From an uncultured Lachnospiraceae bacterium (GTDB taxonomy: Bacteria; Bacillota; Clostridia; Lachnospirales; Lachnospiraceae), in NCBI GenBank assembly GCA_934339135.1, contig CAKRHP010000015.1, positions 32,923 to 96,922 of the forward strand: a stretch of 64,000 bases of DNA, written 5' to 3'. Below the pieces are notes generated by a model, which was given only the letters and a program-made list of their open reading frames with translations, had not been told where the DNA came from and did not search any database. Both the position numbers and the translations under genes were made by a program. Below, piece after piece: positions 25,436 through 34,751 of the stretch; the first letter of the stretch is position 1, and each line of letters starts with the position of its first letter.

Positions 25436-26683
25436 ATGACAGTACAATTAAAATATCAGATTGATACAAAAGAGAATAAACAATTTCTGGAGACAGCACG
25501 AAAGGAGCTGTTATCCTTTGGTCATCAGTTTCCGTCTTCGGAGGGAAGCTCCTATTATCTCGGGGATGACGGGACACCATGGAAGGACCGGAGCCGTGAG
25601 ACATGGATCACCAGCCGTATGGCACATGTCTATTCTCTTGGATGCTTTTTAGGTCATGCAGGCAGCAAAGAGCTTGCCACTGCTGCGATCCACGGGCTTC
25701 GTACGGAACTTCATGATGACGAAAACGGCGGCTGGTATGCCGGGCTGACGGCAGAAGGTGAAATTCTCCCTACAAAGCAGTGTTATGCCCATGCTTTTGT
25801 CATTCTTGCCGCTTCTTCCGGTGTATTAGCAGACATTGAGGGGGCAAAGGAGCTTTTAGAGGAGGCACTTGCTCTTTATGATCTGCGCTTCTGGAATGAG
25901 GACGAGGGACTTTCCTGCGATACCTGGAATACGGAATTTACAAAGCTGGATGATTACCGGGGATTAAATGCTAACATGCATACGGTGGAGACATTTCTGG
26001 CAGCGGCTGATGTGACCGGGGATGAGAAGTACAAAGTTCGCGCCGGGAGGATCATCGATCATGTGCTTACCTGGGCAAAGGATAATGACTGGCGTATCCC
26101 GGAGCATTTCCATAAAGACTGGACACCGGATCTGGAATGCAACAGGGAACATCCCGAGGATCCATTTAAGCCATATGGTGCCACTCCGGGTCATGGTATT
26201 GAGTGGGCTCGTCTGATCCTGCAGTGGACACTGTCCACATATCAGGATAGTACGTCTGCCAAGGCTGCACCGTATGTATCGGCAGCAAAAGCATTATATC
26301 AGCGTGCCGTTGCCGACGCCTGGAATGTTGACGGTGCACCGGGACTGGTATATACCACAGACTGGAATGGAACCCCTGTTGTACACGACAGAATGCACTG
26401 GACATTGGCAGAAGCGGTCAATACCTCTTCTGTTCTCTGGCATATCACCGGTGATGAATGCTACGCAAAGGACTACGCTTCCTTTATGCAGTATCTGGAT
26501 GAGGTGGTATGGGATCATGATACCGGCTCCTGGTTTCATCAGCTTGACCGGAACAATCGGCTTCTTGGCACGGTATGGCCCGGAAAATCAGATCTTTATC
26601 ATGCGGTACAGGCAACACTGATCCCGTTCTATTCTCCGGCTGTTTCCATTGCACCGGCCGTAAAATCCGGAAAAGAAATATAA
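25436..26683 (+). CDS. AGE-family sugar isomerase (YihS-like)
   Basis: A 415-residue (alpha/alpha)6-barrel enzyme. Family marks, in order: ETWITSRMAHVYSLG (about residue 60), NGGWYAGLTAEG, DDYRGLNANMHTVETFLAA (about 180) with the catalytic-region His, ATPGHGIEWARLILQ, HWTLAEAV and a final KSDLYHAVQATLIP His. The whole order matches E. coli YihS, a sulfoquinovose/mannose ketol-isomerase, more closely than mammalian N-acylglucosamine epimerase. No sulfoquinovose-pathway genes are next to it, so mannose-fructose-type isomerisation is equally possible. GAGGA five bases before the ATG at 25436, and a promoter inside the longer frame, set the start. Confidence 0.86.
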   Translation: MTVQLKYQIDTKENKQFLETARKELLSFGHQFPSSEGSSYYLGDDGTPWKDRSRETWITSRMAHVYSLGCFLGHAGSKELATAAIHGLRTELHDDENGGWYAGLTAEGEILPTKQCYAHAFVILAASSGVLADIEGAKELLEEALALYDLRFWNEDEGLSCDTWNTEFTKLDDYRGLNANMHTVETFLAAADVTGDEKYKVRAGRIIDHVLTWAKDNDWRIPEHFHKDWTPDLECNREHPEDPFKPYGATPGHGIEWARLILQWTLSTYQDSTSAKAAPYVSAAKALYQRAVADAWNVDGAPGLVYTTDWNGTPVVHDRMHWTLAEAVNTSSVLWHITGDECYAKDYASFMQYLDEVVWDHDTGSWFHQLDRNNRLLGTVWPGKSDLYHAVQATLIPFYSPAVSIAPAVKSGKEI

Positions 26684-26687
26684 TAAC

Positions 26688-26954
26688 TTAAGACTGGGAA
26701 TCCCAGTATGGTTTCTGATCCTTATGAGAAAAGCCCTTGAGAGTTTCCTGATAAGACACCAGTTTTGTCTCGTATTCTTTCCGGGCTTTTTCTTTTAACT
26801 TTCCCTCTGAGGTCAGTTCAGAAAGTCTCTGCTCAAAAAGCTCCAATGCCTCATGAGCCGCGTCTTTATAATTGTTGGAAAGATTGGAATCAATCTCTGC
26901 CATAATATTTTCTAATTCTTTATTTTTACCAATATCTTTAATAAAATCAAACAT
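26688..26954 (-). CDS. Small helical protein of unknown function
   Basis: An 88-residue acidic, mostly helical protein (MFDFIKDIGKNKELENIMA). AAGGAG precedes the ATG with normal spacing, which supports a real gene. Residues about 25-75 have heptad-like spacing of leucines and may form a coiled coil. No family was recognised and no membrane segment is present. It sits between the isomerase gene (converging, four bases apart) and the terminator of the chemoreceptor gene. Confidence 0.6.
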   Translation of the reverse strand: MFDFIKDIGKNKELENIMAEIDSNLSNNYKDAAHEALELFEQRLSELTSEGKLKEKARKEYETKLVSYQETLKGFSHKDQKPYWDSQS

Positions 26955-26977
26955 AGGTTTCTCCTTCTAATTTGTAA

Positions 26978-27024
26978 AAAATTAAGATCACATTGATGAA
27001 ATAAATCTCTGTGATCTTAATTTT
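26978..27024 (-). terminator. Terminator of the first chemoreceptor gene
   Basis: AAAATTAAGATCACA (26978-26992) pairs with TGTGATCTTAATTTT (27010-27024) over 15 bp, and the minus strand then reads TTTTTTAC. Confidence 0.9.
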
Positions 27025-27065
27025 AAAATAGTGCAGATAAATTTGCAATAATATAATTTTGTTTT

Positions 27066-29123
27066 CTAACGGCTGATAGAGAACCGTTCCATGATCTGCT
27101 GAATAGAAAGAGCATTTTGCTCGTTTGTGTGAGCAATATCTACCAGACTTTCAGAGGTTTGCTTTGTTTGCTCTACCTTGCTTAAAATATCATCTGTATG
27201 TACCTCAAGTCCTTCCGGATTACTTTGGACAGTATCAATCTGACAACGAATATCAGAAACAGCTTTAACAAATTCATCAGAGCAGTCATTCATTTCTTTG
27301 ATAATATTTTGAATTTGAATGATAGATCCGTTGTATTCATTTGTTGCACGGACAAACTGTTCAAATTGCGTTTTCACATCATTTTCTAAAAATTGAATGA
27401 CATTATCAAAGCATTCCTCTACTAAGGTGATATTATGTTTTGTTTCCTCACAGATATCCTGAATAGCGGTAGCTGTCTGACGAGATACATCGGCCAGATT
27501 ACCAATCTCTCCTGCCACAATACTAAAACCACGTCCAGCTTCTCCGGCTCTGGCTGCCTCAATAGAGGCGTTTAAGGAAAGTAAATTTGTCTGGTTTGTA
27601 ATATCAAGAATCTGTTTCGCCATGTCGTCAATCTGTGTTAAGGACTGGAGACGGATAATTGCCTGTTGGATTGCTTCATGATTCTCTGCAATTTTTGCAC
27701 TGGTTGTCTCCAAAGATTTGCTTGCAATTGCACGCATTTCAGAAACTTGCACCATAAGTTCCCGGCTTTGAGTGTTTCCCCGTTGAATCTTACTTTCTAC
27801 CTGCCCGACTACATCATTGATCTCCACAATTCCTTCGTCTACCTGCGCTACGGTTTGATTGATCTGTTCTGCATGCTCCGCAAAATGCGCTGTAGCTGCT
27901 GCGTTTTCTCCCACACACCGAATCAATACACCTGAGGAGTCAGTCATTTCTTCAGCGGAAGCTGACATGGATTCGGAACATTGTCCCAGCTTTTGAATAA
28001 TATCCTCAAAGGAGTTACTGAGAGAGTCCAGTGCGGTTGCAATCTGGCCGATTTCACTTTTTTTATTGATATATTTGCGTAAACGCGGATTTTTGCGGAT
28101 TTTTAATTCCTTTAATTCCAGCAAAGAAGAGGTTACTTCTGCTAACGGCTTGGTACTGATATGAATGAAAAACCAGGAAAGGACTGCGATAATGGCACAA
28201 ACAAGAAGACAAATATTGCGTAATTCTTTCATGATCTTGTAAACGTCAGAGTAAAGATCATTTTCTTTGACATTGGATATCACCGCCCAGTCATGCTCTG
28301 CATTATACTGATAAGACATTACATAAGAAATTCCCTTTTTATTTTTGTAGTTAAGAATACCTGTTGTGTCTTTATTATTAGCATTGATTTTTTTAATCAC
28401 CTTTTGCATTCCTACACCTTCGGCAGCTTTCGTGATCAGAGATTTATCTTGATTAAAAATATACATTCCTGACGTTACATTAATCATAGAATATTCGGTA
28501 TTTATTTTATCTGTTTTCTCGATTTTCTGTAACAGGCTTTCCAATTTTTCGCAAAACGGTCCCCCTCCGACATAGCCGAGAATAGATGTGCCATCTGTAT
28601 CAAAAACGGGACAATACATGGATAATGTCAGTTTTTTCGAAGCGGGAGAAATGATAATACCTGCATCATAAAGTCCCTTTGCAGAGGTCATAGCATTCTG
28701 TAACTGTTTTAATGAATCTCCCTTTCGTGTTGTCATTCCTACAACCTTGGGATTGGAATGAGTCACAACATGTGTGTTCCATTCACCAACATAAAGACCT
28801 TCCCAATTATCCAGTCCTTTATAATAGCTTTCTGTATATTGCTGTGCTTTTTTCTGCTTGTCCTTATTGTTGATATCCTTAAGATAATCAGCAATAACAG
28901 GACTGACACTAAACTCCCGGAGCAGATCTTCCTGATGAGCCACATACTCCCCGATCAGAGTGGTTTGCGAATTTAAGGATGATTTCATACTACTTTGCGC
29001 CGATGTTTTCATCAGAGATGTCATACCTGACTGCGTTGTTGCGTATAAAAGAGTAATACTTAAAATGGTAAGTATTGTGATCACGATAGTCAAAGCAGTT
29101 TTCATTTTTAGATTCTTAATCAT
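27066..29123 (-). CDS. Methyl-accepting chemotaxis protein with extracellular Cache-type sensor
   Basis: The 685-residue receptor has a membrane helix at about 7-28, an extracellular sensor of about 270 residues ([17 protein letters not shown] near its end; a dCache-like domain by layout), a second helix at about 305-325, HAMP, and a long cytoplasmic coiled coil. The hairpin tip [20 protein letters not shown] (about residue 505) is the CheA/CheW-contact motif. It signals chemical gradients to the flagellar or alternative chemosensory kinase. The start at 29123 is preferred because GGAGG lies upstream at correct spacing. It is transcribed away from an AraC-type regulator gene whose intergenic region carries direct repeats, suggesting specific control. 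No CheA or CheW genes are in the window. Confidence 0.92.
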   Translation of the reverse strand: MIKNLKMKTALTIVITILTILSITLLYATTQSGMTSLMKTSAQSSMKSSLNSQTTLIGEYVAHQEDLLREFSVSPVIADYLKDINNKDKQKKAQQYTESYYKGLDNWEGLYVGEWNTHVVTHSNPKVVGMTTRKGDSLKQLQNAMTSAKGLYDAGIIISPASKKLTLSMYCPVFDTDGTSILGYVGGGPFCEKLESLLQKIEKTDKINTEYSMINVTSGMYIFNQDKSLITKAAEGVGMQKVIKKINANNKDTTGILNYKNKKGISYVMSYQYNAEHDWAVISNVKENDLYSDVYKIMKELRNICLLVCAIIAVLSWFFIHISTKPLAEVTSSLLELKELKIRKNPRLRKYINKKSEIGQIATALDSLSNSFEDIIQKLGQCSESMSASAEEMTDSSGVLIRCVGENAAATAHFAEHAEQINQTVAQVDEGIVEINDVVGQVESKIQRGNTQSRELMVQVSEMRAIASKSLETTSAKIAENHEAIQQAIIRLQSLTQIDDMAKQILDITNQTNLLSLNASIEAARAGEAGRGFSIVAGEIGNLADVSRQTATAIQDICEETKHNITLVEECFDNVIQFLENDVKTQFEQFVRATNEYNGSIIQIQNIIKEMNDCSDEFVKAVSDIRCQIDTVQSNPEGLEVHTDDILSKVEQTKQTSESLVDIAHTNEQNALSIQQIMERFSISR

Positions 29124-29167
29124 ATATTTGCCTCCAAACAAAAAGAAAGTAAATTAATTCTATCATT

Positions 29168-29251
29168 TTTATACATTTTTGTCTTTCAAAATAATGCCAT
29201 ATATTATATAATAATGCCACAATGCGTTTCAATTGAGAATAGCGTTTCAAT
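29168..29251. promoter_or_regulatory. Intergenic control region of MCP 1 and AraC 1 with two sets of direct repeats
   Basis: ATAATGCCAT (29191-29200) and ATAATGCCAC (29211-29220) are direct repeats exactly 20 bp apart. On the minus strand they end at the expected -35 position of the receptor gene, where a proper -35 hexamer is lacking; a TATAAA -10 lies at 29173-29168. Nearer the AraC gene, GCGTTTCAAT occurs twice (29224-29233 and 29242-29251). The first pair fits a class-II activator site for an AraC protein; the second could be an autoregulatory site. Confidence 0.6.
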
Positions 29252-29277
29252 GATAATTGCTGCTTGGGAGGGGAAAA

Positions 29278-30477
29278 ATGTTTCAGAAATACTACCAGGA
29301 TCTGACTGTTTTTTATCAGGCAACACACATACCTTTTTGTGTTTTTGATAATACACCACAGGATATATTCCGTTATCCTTTGCTTTCGGATCAGAAGTGT
29401 TCCCGACAGACATTGAAGCAATGTGTGGAAAGATTATCAGACTGTAATTTTCATCAACCTGTTATTACTACATTTTCTTCCTGTATGCTTGCTTTGATGG
29501 CATTGGATGAACAGACCAATATCATGTTTGGCCCGATTACTTCTGTTCCTCTGACTTATCATCAATTTTTTGGTATCAACACCCTTATTGAGGATCTGGA
29601 TGATCTGCTGCACTTGTATAAAATTATTCAGTGCAGTCCCATGATGACTTTGCCTCAGTTTACAAGCAATATTTCTCTTTTTATAAAACTTGCTTTTCAG
29701 GAAGATGTTTCAATAAAAAATATGATCGTGGGTAACCGGGAAAGAGAATATGAAATCTTTCCAAATACAGATTGGTCACAGCAGGATAAATGTGAAACAT
29801 CCATGAGTGCACTTTCTACTGTTATTTCCTTTCAAAAAAATGTGATTCAGAATATTAAAACAGGAAATCGTCAGGAGATTGAGGAGGCATTTGAAAGTGG
29901 AATGCAGAATATCTGTAATAATATAACATTTACATCGTCGGAAGATGTTCAAAGATTTTTTCACTCTTATGCGTTGATATGTTATATTGCTATCGTGGAA
30001 CAATATGCGGAACTAAAGGAAGTCTACGATATATTTGAAGCCTATACCTCCATGCTGTCCTCCATACGATCAGTTTCAAATATGGTTGAAATGTGTCGGA
30101 ATATTTCTTTGGAATATTGCAATCTTGTGTTGTTACAACGGAAAAACAGGTCAAAATCCTCTATTGTGACAAATTCACTGCAATATATCCGGGAACATCT
30201 TCAGACAAAAATATCTATTGATGACATTGCACATTACTGCAAAGTGAGCAAACGAACTGTATTGCGTCATTTTGCAAAATATTATGATATGTCTGTATCA
30301 GAATGTATTATGAAGGCAAAATTAGAAAAAGGTGTATTTTTACTGGAACATTCCAATATGACCTTTGCTGAGATCAGTAATCAATTAGCTTTTTCTTCAC
30401 AAAGTCATTTTTCTACTGCATTTAAAAAATGGTACCACTGTACACCACAGCAGTACCTGAATAAATATTTGCAATAA
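29278..30477 (+). CDS. AraC-family transcriptional regulator (sensor of first receptor pair)
   Basis: A 399-residue protein. The last 100 residues contain two helix-turn-helix motifs: SIDDIAHYCKVSKRTVLRHF and TFAEISNQLAFSSQSHFSTAFKKWYHCTPQQY, standard AraC DNA binding. The N-terminal 150 residues hold a small sensor with a conserved IMFGPI, and residues 160-290 are helical. The layout and length match the second AraC gene at 55788 (400 residues), which also has a VIGPT element. GGGAGGGG precedes the ATG at 29278; a frame seven codons longer has no ribosome site. It diverges from a chemoreceptor gene and probably controls it through the repeats in between. The ligand is unknown. Confidence 0.85.
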   Translation: MFQKYYQDLTVFYQATHIPFCVFDNTPQDIFRYPLLSDQKCSRQTLKQCVERLSDCNFHQPVITTFSSCMLALMALDEQTNIMFGPITSVPLTYHQFFGINTLIEDLDDLLHLYKIIQCSPMMTLPQFTSNISLFIKLAFQEDVSIKNMIVGNREREYEIFPNTDWSQQDKCETSMSALSTVISFQKNVIQNIKTGNRQEIEEAFESGMQNICNNITFTSSEDVQRFFHSYALICYIAIVEQYAELKEVYDIFEAYTSMLSSIRSVSNMVEMCRNISLEYCNLVLLQRKNRSKSSIVTNSLQYIREHLQTKISIDDIAHYCKVSKRTVLRHFAKYYDMSVSECIMKAKLEKGVFLLEHSNMTFAEISNQLAFSSQSHFSTAFKKWYHCTPQQYLNKYLQ

Positions 30478-30520
30478 AGCAGACCAATTATAATATCATG
30501 ATACAATTTTGTTAATATTA

Positions 30521-32134
30521 TTACCCAAATATAATGTCCTTCATTTGAACGAAATTACTGCCGTGATATACAAAATATAATGCAGACACGCCATCCGGTA
30601 TCCTTACATCTCCCCAGAATTCCGTCCATTCTTCTGCATTTTCATCCAACGGGATCTCTCCCACCGGATCTCCTGTCTCTGTCAAGCGGATCTCCAGAAC
30701 CGGTTTCTCTGATGGGGTGCCCGGTCTGCGGATCTGATGAGATCTGTCCGGTTTTTCGGTCACACGTTCATCCAGCCTCAGGGGTCCCTTATATCGGACT
30801 CTGTTTTCCTCGGTTTCCATCCGTGCTGTGACTCCGATCCGGGTAACATCGCGGAAAGAAAAATACTTATAGCCCATCAACGTTCCTTCGCCGATCTCTG
30901 CAATAAACCGTTCCTCGCCCTGATGGGTGACATTCGGAAAGGATATCCGGAAAATGCTGTTGGAACCGTGGGGCATATTGCCATTGGTAAGATTGCAGGC
31001 AATTACGGCAGGGTAACTGCCCTCCGCCCGCAATGGACCATGATTCAGTCCACAGCTTGTAATCTCCACTTGTGGAATCTGTCCATCCGGTGTAAAGGTG
31101 ATCCGTTCCGCACACGCCTGGCGGCTGTAGTCCGATTTATGGGTCAGACGATGGTAAAAGACATACCAGTTTCCGCTAATCTGTTCGATACTGCCGTGAG
31201 TTGTACCGGTCATATTCAGTTTATCCGCCTCAGAACGACCGTTCATGCCGATATCTCCGTTAGACACAATGGTACCGCCAAAGGTAAAATCACGGTCAGG
31301 ATAATCACTGACGGCATAACAAAGCTCATGATTCAGCATAGAAGAATAAATAAAATAATACTTCTCTCCTACCTTTCTCATGGAGCTTGCCTCAAAAAAA
31401 GGATGTTCTTCAAAGGAAGTCCCTTTTACCTTATACGGGATCAAGTGCTTTGCCGGTGTTTTCAGCGTCCGCATATTCTCTTCCAGCTCCATCACAACCG
31501 GACCCATGATACTGTCCTGCTTTGCCCTGAATAAGATTTCCTCTCTGGAACGGTGAAACATATCCATTTCCGAACGGATATAATCTTCATTCTCAAAAAA
31601 GTCCTGTCGTTCCTCAAAATCATATTGTGTGCCGCTGTATAAGTAGATTCTGCCATTGTCATTTAACACGGCAGGGTCAAAACAGATATGCTCATGATAA
31701 GGTGTTCCATCGGGATTGCGGACATAGCCCAGATATTCATAGGAGCCTGCCGGTGAATCACAGACCGCGACCCGGATCGGTCCCCAGTAGCCTCCCTGTC
31801 CATAATCGCCGGACATGCAATAATAAAGATAGAATCTGCCGTCATTTCCCTGAACCACATCCGGAGCATACATATAATGACGATTCCCGTAATCAGGATC
31901 CTGACTGGCATGATAGATCACGCCCTCTTTTCGCCACCGGGTCAGGTCAGAAACCGATGCTGAATAAACCGTATAATCCAGCATACAAAAGGTTTCGCCG
32001 CCCTCCTTGTCATGGGAACCGAATAGATATACCCGGTCTCCAAAGACGTGTGGTTCTCCGTCCGGAATATATTCCTCCAATGGAAGAAATGGATTATATA
32101 CCTGATCCTGCGGTTTTGAATATATATGCTTCAT
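30521..32134 (-). CDS. Glycoside hydrolase family 43 protein with C-terminal beta-sandwich
   Basis: The 537-residue protein opens with NPFLPLEEYIPDGEPHVFGDRVYLFGSHD, the first blade of the GH43 five-bladed propeller with its catalytic-base aspartate. YAPDVVQGNDGRFYLYY, CFDPAVLNDNGRIYLYSGT and HPFFEASSMRKVGEKYYFIYS (general-acid glutamate region) follow in the expected order. The last 110 residues look like a CBM6-type beta-sandwich ending LYFVYHGSNFVQMKDIIF. GH43 enzymes cut arabinose or xylose from plant polysaccharides. There is no signal peptide, so it acts inside the cell on imported oligosaccharides. It follows an aldo/keto reductase gene by 83 bases on the same strand. Confidence 0.88.
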   Translation of the reverse strand: MKHIYSKPQDQVYNPFLPLEEYIPDGEPHVFGDRVYLFGSHDKEGGETFCMLDYTVYSASVSDLTRWRKEGVIYHASQDPDYGNRHYMYAPDVVQGNDGRFYLYYCMSGDYGQGGYWGPIRVAVCDSPAGSYEYLGYVRNPDGTPYHEHICFDPAVLNDNGRIYLYSGTQYDFEERQDFFENEDYIRSEMDMFHRSREEILFRAKQDSIMGPVVMELEENMRTLKTPAKHLIPYKVKGTSFEEHPFFEASSMRKVGEKYYFIYSSMLNHELCYAVSDYPDRDFTFGGTIVSNGDIGMNGRSEADKLNMTGTTHGSIEQISGNWYVFYHRLTHKSDYSRQACAERITFTPDGQIPQVEITSCGLNHGPLRAEGSYPAVIACNLTNGNMPHGSNSIFRISFPNVTHQGEERFIAEIGEGTLMGYKYFSFRDVTRIGVTARMETEENRVRYKGPLRLDERVTEKPDRSHQIRRPGTPSEKPVLEIRLTETGDPVGEIPLDENAEEWTEFWGDVRIPDGVSALYFVYHGSNFVQMKDIIFG

Positions 32135-32217
32135 GGTGTGTCCCCTTTTTCGTACAGTGATTTTTTCTGAATTGAAACAACCTGCCTCATTGGTTATTTT
32201 AAATGCAATGTAAACTC

Positions 32218-33207
32218 TTACAGAAGTGCCCGGATTTCTGACAGTTCCTCTTCTGTAAAGTCAAGATGTTTCAGACAGGCGGTATTGGTCCGGATCTGCT
32301 CCGGACTGCTGGCACCAACCAAAACGGTAGTGACCGCTTTATTGGACAGACACCATGCCAGAGCCATCTCCGATAAAGTCTGCCCTCTCTTTGATGCGAT
32401 ATCATTGAGGCGGTTCAGTTTTGCCACCAGTTCTTCACTTAACTGATCCCCAAGCCATGTATTACCCTTGCCAATCCGGGAATCCTTTGGAATCCCATGC
32501 AGATAACGATCCGTCAGAAATCCCTGGGATAAAGGTGAAAATACAGCAAGACCAATGCCATTTTCGAGGGCATAATCATCCAGTCCGTCCTCTTCGATCC
32601 AACGGTTTAACATAGAATAAGACGGCTGATTGATAATAAAAGGAGTTTTCAGCTCGGTAAGAAGCTGCTGCATTTTTGCAGTCTGCTCCTGGTTATAATT
32701 GGAAATGCCCACATAAAGTGCCTTTCCCTGACGGACTACCTGATCCAGTGCCGATGCTGTCTCCTCTAACGGCGTATCCGGATCATAAACATGATGATAA
32801 AAGATATCCACATAATCCAGTTTCATGCGTTTCAGACTTTGATCCAGAGAGGCGATCAGATATTTTCTGGAACCGTTACGATCTCCAAAGGGACCATCCC
32901 ACATTTCATAGCCGGCTTTGGTTGAAATACACATTTCATCCCGGTATGGGCGCATGCCCCGGTCCAGGATCCGTCCAAAGTTTTCCTCGGCACTGCCGTT
33001 ATAGGGATTGCCATAGTTATTGGCAAGGTCAAAATGATTGATCCCGAGGTCAAATGCCGTATGAACCATTTCTTCCATATTGGCAAAGTCAGACTGATGT
33101 CCGAAATTCTGCCAGAACCCCAATGATATTTTGGGAAGTCTCAGACCACTTTTACCACAGTGGGTGTAGATCATTTTTTCGTATCTGTTTTCGTTTGGTG
33201 TATACAT
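32218..33207 (-). CDS. Aldo/keto reductase, YghZ-like
   Basis: A 329-residue (beta/alpha)8 barrel. INHFDLANNYGNPYNGSAEENFGRIL gives the catalytic Asp and Tyr, STKAGYEMWDGPFGDRNGSRKYL the catalytic Lys and a YghZ-specific loop, and YVDIFYHHV the His. VLVGASSPEQIRTN is the NADPH-binding end. E. coli YghZ reduces L-glyceraldehyde 3-phosphate and methylglyoxal-like aldehydes. The start is the ATG at 33207, six bases after GAGGA; the frame is open 12 codons further without a ribosome site. It lies between mtnN and GH43 on the same strand, so it could belong to a luxS-mtnN-AKR-GH43 transcript. Confidence 0.9.
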   Translation of the reverse strand: MYTPNENRYEKMIYTHCGKSGLRLPKISLGFWQNFGHQSDFANMEEMVHTAFDLGINHFDLANNYGNPYNGSAEENFGRILDRGMRPYRDEMCISTKAGYEMWDGPFGDRNGSRKYLIASLDQSLKRMKLDYVDIFYHHVYDPDTPLEETASALDQVVRQGKALYVGISNYNQEQTAKMQQLLTELKTPFIINQPSYSMLNRWIEEDGLDDYALENGIGLAVFSPLSQGFLTDRYLHGIPKDSRIGKGNTWLGDQLSEELVAKLNRLNDIASKRGQTLSEMALAWCLSNKAVTTVLVGASSPEQIRTNTACLKHLDFTEEELSEIRALL

Positions 33208-33269
33208 AATCATCCTCATTTCTATATTATGATGTTGGGGCAAAAGGTACTTTGATTTCCAGTATCATA

Positions 33270-33971
33270 TTATTCCTGATATGTTTTTACAAATTCTGCC
33301 ACAAGCTTTGCACAATGGTGTGCCGCCTGCTTTTCAAAGGTAGGATAATCCATCTGTGCGGAATGATCTGCCTTATCGGAGATCGCACGAATGATCACAA
33401 ACGGCAGATTATTCAGATATGCTGCCTGGGCGATCGCTGCACCCTCCATCTCCGCACAGTCTCCATGAAATGTATCGATCAGATGCTTTCGGACGGACTG
33501 CTCCGCAATAAACTGATCGCCGCTGACCACCAGTCCCTCCATGACATGAATGTCCTGATTGACTCTCTCACAGGAGGCAATGGCACCCTGCTTCATTTTC
33601 TCGTCTGCCGGGAAGGAAAGGGTATCCAGTCCCGGAACCTGTCCCGGTGCATACCCCAGAGGCTCAACGTTCATGTCATGCTGTAAAGCGGCACTGGAGA
33701 TCAGAATATCCCCGATATCCAGCTTGTCATTTAAGCCACCGGCAACACCGGTATTGATCACATGGGACACCTCAAACAGATCATGTAAGATCTGTACACA
33801 CATGGCAGCATTTACCTTTCCCACGCCGCACTGTACTACGACAACGGATGCCTGCTCCAGCATTCCGTCAAAAAACTTCATTCCTGCCACCTCACGACAG
33901 GTCACCTGTGTCAGTTCCTGCTTTAATACAGCGACCTCCAGCTCCATTGCACCAATAATTCCTATTTTCAC
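33270..33971 (-). CDS. mtnN: 5'-methylthioadenosine/S-adenosylhomocysteine nucleosidase
   Basis: Splits adenine from methylthioadenosine and S-adenosylhomocysteine, step one of SAH recycling. The 233-residue protein starts KIGIIGAMELEVAVLK, then VVVQCGVGKVNAAM, INTGVAGGL, and CAEMEGAAIAQAAYLNNLPFVIIRAISDKAD with the catalytic Glu and Asp. The start is GTG with AAAGGAG seven bases upstream. It follows luxS by 17 bases on the same strand, so the two catalytic steps from SAH to homocysteine plus the AI-2 precursor are encoded together. Confidence 0.95.
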   Translation of the reverse strand: MKIGIIGAMELEVAVLKQELTQVTCREVAGMKFFDGMLEQASVVVVQCGVGKVNAAMCVQILHDLFEVSHVINTGVAGGLNDKLDIGDILISSAALQHDMNVEPLGYAPGQVPGLDTLSFPADEKMKQGAIASCERVNQDIHVMEGLVVSGDQFIAEQSVRKHLIDTFHGDCAEMEGAAIAQAAYLNNLPFVIIRAISDKADHSAQMDYPTFEKQAAHHCAKLVAEFVKTYQE

Positions 33972-33988
33972 TATTTTGCTCCTTTCAT

Positions 33989-34468
33989 CTATTCCGGATA
34001 AACCAGTCTGCTGTCATCGATATGATATAATACCTGATCCAGATATTTCTCTGCCAGATAATTTGCCATTCCCAGATTCATGTCCAGATAATTGCCGCAG
34101 TCCTTTGGGCTCGCTCCCGGCACTTCATCCTTGAAGTCGCGGATAAACTCAAACATTTCGATCATCAACGGAACGATATCCTTCGATGCATAATCTCCTT
34201 CCAGCAAAAGATAAAAGCCTGTCCGGCATCCCATAGGACCGAAATAAATGGTCTTGTCCCCGTAAACCGCGTGATTTCTCAGGAAAGTGGCTGCCAGATG
34301 CTCAATGGTGTGCATTTCTGCCGTATTCATAACCGGCTCCTCATTCGGGGAAGTCATACGCAGATCAAAGGTGGTAATGATCCGGTCTCCCACCGGATCT
34401 TTGCGGGAAACGTAAACTCCCGGCTGCAGTTTGATATGATCGATCGTAAAGCTTGTTATTTTTTTCAT
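33989..34468 (-). CDS. luxS: S-ribosylhomocysteine lyase (AI-2 synthesis)
   Basis: Cleaves S-ribosylhomocysteine to homocysteine and DPD, the precursor of autoinducer-2. The 159-residue protein has the iron/zinc-binding motif MHTIEHLAATFLRNH (His-x-x-x-His, about residue 52), the GPMGCRTGFYLLLEGD segment with catalytic Cys (about 80), and KDCGNYLDMNLGMA with the third metal ligand. Length is normal. It is the first gene of luxS-mtnN, with a strong promoter 36 bases upstream. No Lsr-type AI-2 uptake genes are in the window. Confidence 0.97.
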   Translation of the reverse strand: MKKITSFTIDHIKLQPGVYVSRKDPVGDRIITTFDLRMTSPNEEPVMNTAEMHTIEHLAATFLRNHAVYGDKTIYFGPMGCRTGFYLLLEGDYASKDIVPLMIEMFEFIRDFKDEVPGASPKDCGNYLDMNLGMANYLAEKYLDQVLYHIDDSRLVYPE

Positions 34469-34503
34469 GTGAATGCTTCCTTTCTGACGAATATACTACT
34501 CAT

Positions 34504-34532
34504 AGTATAAACGCGACGACCTGATTGTGCAA
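34504..34532 (-). promoter_or_regulatory. luxS promoter
   Basis: TTGCAC (34532-34527) and TATACT (34509-34504) on the minus strand with a 17-base spacer, 36 bases before the luxS start codon. No S-box or other riboswitch is visible in so short a leader. Confidence 0.82.
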
Positions 34533-34606
34533 TCACATTCTGATTTTGATTATATGCTAATCTTACAGATCGTCTGAGTAATGTAGAAATGTATATCATA
34601 AACATG

Positions 34607-34636
34607 CCGTTCGCGCTATATATGAACCGTTCACGC
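34607..34636 (+). promoter_or_regulatory. 10-bp direct repeats upstream of the secreted-protein gene
   Basis: CCGTTCGCGC (34607-34616) and CCGTTCACGC (34627-34636) differ at one base and are 20 bp apart. They lie 18-20 bases upstream of a promoter region that has a TATAAT (34678-34683) but no recognisable -35. The layout resembles activator sites (LytTR- or AraC-type) for the gene at 34752. Confidence 0.5.
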
Positions 34637-34751
34637 AAAAAATCACATTTGTGTAGGTTATCATATACAATAAATTATATAATATCTGCGCAAGACGGAG
34701 TATTGAAAAAACATGGAGATAATGATTATCTAATAGAAAGAAGGGTTTACC

